The position numbers and the translations under genes were made by a program. A stretch of 64,000 nucleotides of DNA from Selaginella moellendorffii (lineage: Eukaryota; Streptophyta; Lycopodiopsida; Selaginellales; Selaginellaceae). The notes below the pieces were generated by a model. It saw only the letters and a list, made by a program, of their open reading frames with translations. It had not been told where the DNA came from and did no database searches. This document shows positions 57,640-64,000 of this stretch, piece by piece (positions within the stretch are counted from its first letter, which is position 1; the number at the start of each line of letters is the position of its first letter). Location: positions 1,247,309 through 1,311,308 of the forward strand of contig NW_003314267.1 of assembly GCF_000143415.4 (NCBI RefSeq), read 5' to 3'.

Positions 57640-58350
57640 GTTTTGTATTTTTGCTTTCTTGTGTTTCTGAGAAGTAAGTGGATTTTCTAGATGAAGATTC
57701 CACTATTAATAGTTTTTGTAAATTAAATTTACCTTCTCTTAATGAGGTTTCTTGATAGGTTTGACAATACTATATTTTTTATTGCCATTTCAACTCAATA
57801 TCACATTGAGGACAACTTTTTTCAATTTGTGGATATTAATTTTGATAATTATATGTATATGATAATACCTTCAATCTTTATTCCACATTTTCTTCATGCT
57901 TATTATAACTCTTTTATTCTGGGATATCATTTTGTGATTGAGAAGTTATATAAGTTTTTTTATTAGCTAAAGATATAATATGATGTTGTATAGTTGCATT
58001 TAATGCTAAGTTAATAATACTCTACCTTATGTTGTAGAAGGATGACTAGAGTCAATTACAATTTTTTATAATTTTAAGTGAATGGTGTTTGATTTGATAG
58101 AACCTTTTTACAATTGATTATTATTAATGAGTATGCCATTATTGCTTTCAATTACTTACTTAGTAAGAGGAATTTAATGTTTTTACTAGTTTATTTATAA
58201 CTACTGTTAAATACTTCTTCTTTAATCAATTAATATCCACACTTTTATATTACCATCAAACTTTCAAACTTTCAATATTTAAATTAGAATGGTTAATTGC
58301 CATATCTTAAACATGTAATTTTGTTACTGCTTAATGGAGTGTGTTTACGT
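57640..58350. other. AT-rich DNA without a gene
   Basis: Strongly AT-rich; a 74-codon ORF here (57742-57966) is composed of Ile, Phe, Tyr and Asn as expected by chance. It probably belongs to the mobile element whose chromodomain follows. Confidence 0.35.
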
Positions 58351-58359
58351 TAATAGAGA

Positions 58360-58540
58360 GCCCAAGTGGGAGGTGGAACAAGTGATTGATACTAAGATTG
58401 GGGCTACTACAGGTAAGAGAGAGTATCTAGTTCTTTGGATGGGATTTCCAGCTGCTTCTGCAACATGGGAGATATAAGAGAATCTGAAGAATGCTCTAGC
58501 AATGGTGGAAGAGTTTTGGACTAGGGCTATACGATGCCAG
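58360..58540 (+). pseudogene. chromodomain of a Ty3/gypsy chromovirus integrase
   Basis: One frame reads PKWEVEQVIDTKI, then KREYLVLWMGFPAASATWEI, a TAA, then ENLKNALAMVEEFW. This is the chromodomain pattern (Y/W)EVE.I(L/I)D, YLVKWKGYP...ATWEP, ENL.NA, seen at the integrase C-terminus of plant chromoviruses. The TAA falls where Pro-Glu is expected. No other integrase or LTR was found nearby. Confidence 0.75.
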
Positions 58541-58809
58541 GCAGTCCAGTGTGTGAATCACGTCCCTCATAAGAGGAGCCCTAGCACAACTTTGGATGAA
58601 AGGTTGACCTACAAAAAAAAGAGAAAGAGAAGGTTGGTCACCCTGGCATCTTAGTGAATATAGCACTTGATTGCATCAGTGAATTCATTTTGATGATGAT
58701 ACCGTAGGATAGACATATGTAAATTTACTACCAAAAACCAAGATCACTTTGTGATAATTCTGTTATGCAATTTATATATTTCATAAGGACTTATGGTTGT
58801 TTTACCAAA

Positions 58810-58925
58810 CCGTTAACAATTGTCGTCAGAGTGTCTTCACCAGCATCAATTTCCTCAAGAAGCAAAGAATCTGCATTCGGGTGCTTTTCAACTTTGACAA
58901 TCCTGCCCAACTCTGATATACTCTC
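58810..58925 (-). pseudogene. tRNA-binding (EMAPII/Arc1p-like) domain fragment
   Basis: A minus-strand frame reads LGRIVKVEKHPNADSLLLEE, then IDAGEDTLTTIVNGLVKQP and a stop. The family consensus is VG.I..VEKHP.ADSLYVE.IDVGE..PRTVVSGLV, as at the C-terminus of plant methionyl-tRNA synthetase and in free tRNA-binding cofactors. Only the first half of the OB fold is present. Confidence 0.75.
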
Positions 58926-59074
58926 CTAGTATCAGCAAGATTTAGATCCCAATCCAGATCACAAAGGCGACTCTCGTATATTCTTTGAGATTACATTCCT
59001 CTCTCTTTTATCTGCTTGGGAAGATGATAAGTCTTTCCAAAATCTGAAATTATATAAAGATCAAAAAATATATG

Positions 59075-59158
59075 TCCGATCTGCTGGAATCGAACCAGCG
59101 GCCTAAGGATTTCTGAGAATATTACAGTCCTCCGCTCTACCAACTGAGCTAAGATCGG
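59075..59158 (-). tRNA. tRNA-Tyr (GTA) with an 11-base intron
   Basis: The acceptor stem is CCGATCT with AGATCGG plus discriminator A. The D-arm is TTAGCTCAGTTGGTAGAGC, the anticodon GTA sits in GGACTGTAA, an 11-base intron follows the position after the anticodon, and the T-arm is GCTGGTTCGATTCCAGC. Total length is 84 bases. Plant tRNA-Tyr genes always carry such an intron. Confidence 0.93.
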
Positions 59159-59252
59159 ATGCTTGAACAAGATTCTGACAAGAAGAAACTCGTCAGTTTT
59201 TGCGTGCTATGCCTTCACCAGTGACCAAATTGTAAACAACAAGATCTTTTAA

Positions 59253-59293
59253 AGCGAGATCCGCTGGAATCGAACCACTGACGTAAGGTAAGT
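59253..59293 (-). pseudogene. 3' half of a tRNA-Tyr-like sequence
   Basis: GATCCGCTGGAATCGAACCA...GTAAGG repeats the T-arm and 3' part of the tRNA-Tyr just upstream (GATCTGCTGGAATCGAACCAGCGGCCTAAGG) with several changes and stops before the anticodon. It cannot fold as a tRNA. Confidence 0.75.
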
Positions 59294-59396
59294 TTAATTA
59301 ATTTAACAAAACGTGTTTATCAAAGAACTACCATCCCAATATAGAAACGCTTGCGCCTTTTCTATTCTTGGCAAGACGATGAGTTGCAGCTGCGGA

Positions 59397-59762
59397 TTAA
59401 GTCGTGCTCTTGGTGTTCTTGGGCGTGGCTTCGTCTCGATCGGGAAGATCTTCCAGCGAGCTCCACCATCCGCGATCCTCAAGCGATGCCGTGGGGACGC
59501 TGCGCAGCCGCTCCTCGCGGAGCTCCACCGTGTCGATTTGCCCTTCGTGGCCTTCGGGAATCCAAGTTCCAGTCACCGGATCGGGCCTCCACCATTGCTG
59601 CTTCTTTGCAGGCCCGCGAGCATCGTCTGCCGCCCCAGCGATGAATCGTGATCTTTGGCAGACAAGCAAAAGTTCGCTAGAAATTCTAGAATTTGATCGA
59701 TCTTACCGTGCGGGCGCGATCATTGCCAGTCTATGCGACACTTTGACACACTTCCCAGCCAT
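59397..59762 (-). CDS. LEA_3 (SAG21/Lea5-like) protein, 103 residues
   Basis: Two exons (59762-59707, 59652-59397) give 312 bases in frame. It begins MAGKCVKVSHRLAMIAPARS, an Arg-containing amphipathic start like the mitochondrial or plastid targeting peptide of the family. It has WWRPDPVTGTWIPEGHEGQI, matching the W.PDP.TG.(Y/W).PE signature, then DTVELRE and a second W-containing block, GWWSSLEDLPD. LEA_3 proteins are stress- and desiccation-induced. The upstream plus-strand flank is short, because the PPR gene starts about 150 bases away in the opposite direction, so the two share a promoter region. Confidence 0.8.
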
Positions 59763-59909
59763 AGAGACTAGTGGAAATAGAAGCGCCCTATTGTCACCCA
59801 TTTAAACGTCAACCTTACACGTGGAAGCCTGCAATGTAAACACGTGTCAGAAATATTCGCAACGTGGCACCCCACGTGGCGAAGAATTAGGGCTCATGCC
59901 TCGCGCGCA

Positions 59910-61817
59910 ATGGCGAGCGAGACGCTGCTCAATCGCGTTGATCCACAGCAGCAATTCGCGCAGCTCATCCGCAGGATTGGTGACTCGCGCAATCTGCCGC
60001 GAGCGAGGGAGATCCACGCGCAGCTCCTGGCCAGCGATCTCTCGGAGGACAAGTACCTCGCTAATCTCCTCATCCAGATGTATGGCAAATGCGGCAGCGT
60101 CGAGGACGCGAGAGGGGTTTTCAATCTCATCCAGGAGGAAGCAAACATCTACTCGTGGAACATGATGCTACACGCGTATGCCGAGAATGGGCATCTGGAC
60201 GATGCGTGGGAGACTTTCGATCGAATGCCCACTCGCGACACAGTGTCCTGGAATGCGATGATCTCGGCGCTGGCGCATCACGGCCAGGCGATCGAGGCCA
60301 AAGCCCTCTTTGATCGGATGCCCGCCCCCAATCTTGTGTCGTGGAACGCGATGATCGCGGCATTTGGGCAGTCGGGGCTTCCCCGCGAGGCTAAGAGCGT
60401 GTTTGATCGCATGAAAGAGCCCAAGAACATCGTCTCCTGGAATTCGCTGCTCCACGCCTATGTTCTTGGCGGTGATTGCGCCGCCGCCATGGCGATCTTC
60501 GAGGCGATGCCGGAGCGAAACGTGATTTCGTGGACTTCGATCATGGTTTGCGTTGCCCAGCGAGGTGATTTGGAAGCAGCGCAGCGGATCTTCGATTCTA
60601 TGCCGGAGAAATCTCTGGTAACCTGGACCGCCTTGCTCCAAGCTTACGCCCAGAATGGGGAGCTCACCGCAGCCGTCCATCTCTTCGCCATTATGCCGGA
60701 GAGGAACGACATTGCTTTTACCACGCTTCTTTCCAGTTTTGGAATCCACGGCCGAGTTAGCGACGCCCGGGATCTTTTTGACAGCATTCCGGAAAAGAAT
60801 CCCTCGTCGTGGAATGCGATGCTTTACGTGTATGCCCAGAATGGGCATGTGGAGGAGGCCATTGATTTGTTCAGCAAGATTCCATATCGGAATATCATCT
60901 CCTGGACTTGCATTGTGGTAATTTTCTCTGACCTTGATGAAGTTGATCGTGCGAAAGAAGCTTTTGACAAAATGCCCCAGTGGAATCTCGTCTCCTGGAC
61001 AACGATGCTTCAAGCATATGCCCTTTCAGGGTATCTGCTACAAGCCATTGAGATGTTCAAGAATATGCCGGAGCACGACGTGGTATCTTCCACCGCGGCG
61101 ATCCTGGCATATTCCCAGGACGGAAGCGTGCGATCCGCCAGGCGGGTGTTCGATTCCCTTCCCGAGCGAAACATCGTGACTTGGACTGCCATGCTCGAAG
61201 CTTACGTCGCAAACGATCTAATGGACGAGGCCGAGGAGACCTTCCACTCCATGCCGGAGATGAGCATCACTCCCGTCACGACCATGATCGCTTTCTTCGC
61301 TCGCAAAGGAAAGCTCGATCGAGCCGAGGATTTGTTCGCCAATCTCCCAGTTTGCGATCTCCTTGCATGGGACGCGATGCTCACAGCCTACGTACGCGGC
61401 GGCCAAAACCACGCTGCGCTAGATCTCCTCTCGGAGATGCAAATCCTTGGAGTCGAGCCGGACGAGATCCTCTACACGAATGTTCTCACCGCCTGTAGCC
61501 AGGGAGGAATGCTCGAGGATGGAATCTACCACTTTGTGTCCATGGTTTCGGACTATGGAATCCAGGCCTCGAGCGAGCACTACTGCTGCATGGTTGATCT
61601 CATGGCCAGAGCCGGGAAGATCAAAGATGCCCAAGACTTGATTGACAACATGCCATTCACACCCAGTGAGATCGCATGGAAATCGCTGCTCAGTGCGAGC
61701 TCTAGAGAACCTTGCAAAGACGAGAAGAATGTGAGGAGCAAAGCCGCAAAGAATGTTATAGACTTGGACTCGAAAAACGTTTTGTCCGCTCCATACATTT
61801 TACTATCAAAGATCTAG
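59910..61817 (+). CDS. pentatricopeptide repeat protein, S-motif array, 635 residues
   Basis: Intronless. I chose the ATG at 59910 (MASETLLNRVD); the frame is open further upstream without an earlier ATG. After an L-like start (LANLLIQMYGKCGSVEDA) there are about fourteen consecutive 31-residue S motifs (for example NVISWTSIMVCVAQRGDL; NLVSWTTMLQAYALSGYL), then one P/L/S-type stretch with EPDEILYTNVLTACSQGG and a short truncated E-like end. There is no DYW domain. It has the same plan as the PPR protein at 40142, and the two are probably paralogues. It would act on organelle RNA. Confidence 0.9.
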   Translation: MASETLLNRVDPQQQFAQLIRRIGDSRNLPRAREIHAQLLASDLSEDKYLANLLIQMYGKCGSVEDARGVFNLIQEEANIYSWNMMLHAYAENGHLDDAWETFDRMPTRDTVSWNAMISALAHHGQAIEAKALFDRMPAPNLVSWNAMIAAFGQSGLPREAKSVFDRMKEPKNIVSWNSLLHAYVLGGDCAAAMAIFEAMPERNVISWTSIMVCVAQRGDLEAAQRIFDSMPEKSLVTWTALLQAYAQNGELTAAVHLFAIMPERNDIAFTTLLSSFGIHGRVSDARDLFDSIPEKNPSSWNAMLYVYAQNGHVEEAIDLFSKIPYRNIISWTCIVVIFSDLDEVDRAKEAFDKMPQWNLVSWTTMLQAYALSGYLLQAIEMFKNMPEHDVVSSTAAILAYSQDGSVRSARRVFDSLPERNIVTWTAMLEAYVANDLMDEAEETFHSMPEMSITPVTTMIAFFARKGKLDRAEDLFANLPVCDLLAWDAMLTAYVRGGQNHAALDLLSEMQILGVEPDEILYTNVLTACSQGGMLEDGIYHFVSMVSDYGIQASSEHYCCMVDLMARAGKIKDAQDLIDNMPFTPSEIAWKSLLSASSREPCKDEKNVRSKAAKNVIDLDSKNVLSAPYILLSKI

Positions 61818-61894
61818 ATTTACAAAGAATTTAGGGCAAAATCTTCAGACTGCCACGTCACACACTTCTTTTTAGGGTTTTTGCGGGGGAATCG

Positions 61895-63564
61895 ATGAAG
61901 AGGAAGAAGATCCGGAGTGGATGGCAGAAGGTCGTGATCCAGGCGGCATTGAGATGGTTGTGTCCAGCTCTCGCAATGGCGGCGCTTCTCGTCCTCATCG
62001 CGGAACTGCGAGTTTGGCCGGATGAGAGCGGCGTCCGAGGGGAGGTAGGCGCGCGTGAGATTTTCTTCTTTCTTGCGGTGTAATTCTGTGAATTGGAAGG
62101 AAAGAAGGCCCGGATCAAAGTGGAGAATGCGAATCCAGAGATTACTGCGACAGGGAGGAAGGAATCGAATCTCGGTAGCCTGGCAATGCCGATGAGGAGA
62201 GCGAAAGGACACAGTGAACGTAAGCGTTTTCCTTTTATGTAAGGCAGTAACGCGCAGTGTTTTTTTTTTTTCCTCTTATGCTTCTTCCAGCATGTTTGAA
62301 GCTCCCAAGCGATGAGGTGATTGAAAAGCTTGAATTCCCATCGAGACTTCCTAGTCCGCTGGGAGATCTTCGCTTTGCCAAGCAGTCGGGAAGTGGTGTG
62401 GAAGCAAACACGAACAGATTTGTGGGATCTCAGACCATGGCTGAGAGAAATAGCTCGTTCCAGGTGAGAACGTTAATAGCTATGCTTCTACACTAAATGT
62501 TTTTTTCTTTACTTGCTAGATTCGCGAGAATATGGAGGTGCATTGTGGTTTCTACGGTGAAGACCCTGGTTTTGACATTGACGAAGTCGACACAGCTTTT
62601 CTAAAAACTTGCAAGGCTGTTGTGACGACTTGCAACTTCGGCGGAGGAGATGATATCTATCAGCCGATTGGCATGTCAGATGCTTCTCTAGCAAAGGTCT
62701 GGCTCATCGATTTCTCTCCTGTTAATCTTCGTTTCTCACAAGAACTTTTCAGGTGTGTTATGTTGCGTTTTGGGACGAGGTGACCCTTTCGCAAATGCCA
62801 GAGGATAAAAGACCATCTCCCGACACTCGCATGGCTGGTTTGTGGAGAGTAGTCGTCGTTCGAAACCTTCCTTTCAACGACCAGCGTCGAAACGGGAAAA
62901 TTCCAAAGGTATTTCGTCCTTATAAAACCTTCTCGCTCATTGCTTTCCGAGTTGGTGCAGTTGCTGGGACACAGACTATTTCCAAACGTAAGATACTCAA
63001 TCTGGGTGGACTCCAAGTACCAGTTCCGTCGTGATCCCATGGCAGTTTTCCATGCCCTGCTGTGGAGTCCCCAGGCAGCGCTGGGTATTTCAGAGCACGG
63101 AGCTCGACGGTGCGTTTATCGTGAAGGCAAAGCCGTGGTGGCCAAGAACAAAGCTTTGCCAGCCGAGGTGGACTTGCAACTCAGCCAGTACCAGGCGGAA
63201 GGATTTCCAGAAAACGCAACTTTCAATGGGCACAAAGGTACTGAACTATTCTTCAATGATTTTTTCGTATCTAAAAACATGTCTCATGTTTTGTTTTGTT
63301 TTTTTTGTTTTTTGTTTTCCAGCATTGGCTGAAGCATCAGTGATTGTAAGAGAACACACTCCAGTGACCAACCTGTTTATGTGCCTGTGGTTTAACGAGG
63401 TGGTCCGCTACACTGCGAGGGACCAGCTGAGCTTTCCTTACGTTCTCCGACGCTTTGGGCTGCTCCAGCTCAACATGTTCCCCGTTTGCACACGCAAAGC
63501 GCTTGTGAATAGCATCGGCCACAGACAAAAGGCAAAACCACTCGAGAGAATTCCCACCGAGTAG
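61895..63564 (+). CDS. DUF616 (MUCI70-like) glycosyltransferase-type protein, 429 residues
   Basis: Seven exons (61895-62044, 62105-62219, 62291-62463, 62520-62696, 62753-62908, 62961-63237, 63323-63564) give 1290 bases in frame. A basic start and one membrane helix (ALAMAALLVLIAELRVW) make it a type II Golgi protein. The DUF616 domain has MEVHCGFYGEDPGFDI, TCNFGGGDDIYQPIGMS, VCYVAFWDEVTL, RYSIWVDSKYQFRRDP (DSK where GT-A enzymes have DxD), ISEHGARRCVYREGKAV, ALAEASVIVREHTPVTNLFM and FPVCTR. Arabidopsis MUCI70 is needed for mucilage and xylan-type polysaccharides. The acceptor for exon 2 is one of two possible. Confidence 0.93.
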
Positions 63565-63790
63565 GCAATCAGGTTAGTGCCTTCCACGTTTTAATATTTC
63601 TCCACCTTTCTCTTTTGTTTCTTCTGATATTATTTGGATTCCCTCTTCTGACTTAGATCTTGTTGCAGTCACATTTTTTTCTCGGTTCCGAAAGACGACG
63701 CCGTCTAGCAGCTGGATTTTGCGCGTACGACCCGAACGACCGCATTCACGGCACCTTGACACGGTCCTCGAGCTCAACTCAACTTCCGGG

Positions 63791-63797
63791 TATAAAA
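63791..63797 (+). promoter_or_regulatory. TATA box of the DUF538 gene
   Basis: GGGTATAAAAACC lies 75 bases before the ATG at 63866, with a CGATCGCC leader just before the start. Confidence 0.65.
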
Positions 63798-63865
63798 ACC
63801 GAAGCAGGCTTTTCCCGGAGATCATCGCCACCACCACCACCACCGTCAACTTTAGCTCGATCGCC

Positions 63866-64000
63866 ATGGGTGTTCCCGAGGATCAACGAAAAGCCGCCGA
63901 AGTTTACACTGGCCAGGCCGTCTTCTCCAAGAAGTCCATGGAGCTCATGGACGAGTTTGGACTTCCATCCGGACTGCTGCCTCTCACAGGCGTGGAAGAA
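63866..64000 (+). CDS. DUF538 family protein, 5' partial
   Basis: The frame starts MGVPEDQRKAAEVYTGQAVF and continues SKKSMELMDEFGLPSGLLPL to the window edge. The pattern (E)xY.G...C/F..K...L(M/L)....LP.GLLPL is the start of DUF538, a small plant-only family with BPI-like similarity and links to stress and chlorophyll. It is cut by the window end. Confidence 0.88.
   Translation, partial: MGVPEDQRKAAEVYTGQAVFSKKSMELMDEFGLPSGLLPLTGVEE

Noticed and set aside
60168-61013. 281-codon antisense ORF in the second PPR gene
   Set aside because: Mirror frame of the repeats (periodic His/Pro pattern every 31 codons), not an independent gene.

Overview
This is nuclear DNA of a land plant, most probably the lycophyte Selaginella moellendorffii or a close relative (inference). 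The evidence is plant-only families (SOSEKI, CLASSY-type SNF2, DUF616/MUCI70-like, DUF538, LEA_3, nucleus-encoded PPR proteins), very short GT-AG introns (mostly about 45-70 bases), PPR proteins built from uninterrupted 31-residue S motifs, an EF-hand protein of the kind found in motile axonemes (lycophytes have swimming sperm), and plant-type tRNA genes including an intron-containing tRNA-Tyr. Exon chains below were built by hand from reading frame, GT-AG borders and family conservation. For every chain reported as complete, the exon lengths sum to an uninterrupted frame.

Layout. 1-900: 3' part of an unidentified minus-strand gene. 900-4200: repeat-like or unassigned DNA with one 227-residue ORF. 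4222-5328: phosphoglycerate-mutase-like gene. 6415-8467: cyclophilin CYP59. 8.5-14.4 kb: relics and an AT-rich transposon graveyard. 14568-18249: divergent pair of a METTL-type methyltransferase and a folate-biopterin-type transporter. 18566-19067: small secreted beta-barrel-like protein. 19.2-21 kb: decayed Crinkler/RHS-like NTPase. 21-25 kb: repeats and a tRNA-Leu. 25.0-27.0 kb: FY (WDR33) pseudogene flanked by a truncated and an intact copy of a small secreted Asp/His/Pro protein. 27.4-35.3 kb: SERINC, prolyl 4-hydroxylase, EF-hand protein and GOT1. 37.7-39.3 kb: SOSEKI. 40.1-42.7 kb: PPR. 42.8-46.4 kb: mitochondrial pyruvate carrier, TLC protein, ArfGAP. 46.9-51.6 kb: F-box and SNF2 genes plus relic copies. 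51.7-55.3 kb: dienelactone hydrolase, tRNA-Val, prephenate aminotransferase. 55.4-56.6 kb: two tandem copies of an unknown 100-residue protein. 57-59.3 kb: transposon and gene relics and tRNA-Tyr. 59.4-64 kb: LEA_3 protein, a second PPR, DUF616 protein and the start of a DUF538 gene.

The genes are mostly independent housekeeping functions, not a pathway: membrane traffic (GOT1, ArfGAP), RNA processing (CYP59, PPRs), chromatin (CLASSY-like SNF2), metabolism (MPC, PAT, DLH, P4H). The most striking feature is how the window evolved. Two independent local segmental duplications each show complementary loss: in each pair one copy keeps one gene intact while the other copy keeps its neighbours. One of these events seems to have given CYP59 its present promoter, and the relic left behind seems to supply the last codons and stop of the methyltransferase. 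I found no clear new enzymatic system. The best candidates for undescribed biology are the tandem 100-residue family, the secreted Asp/His/Pro repeat protein, the 227-residue ORF with its tiny upstream intron or stop, and the Crinkler-type relic.
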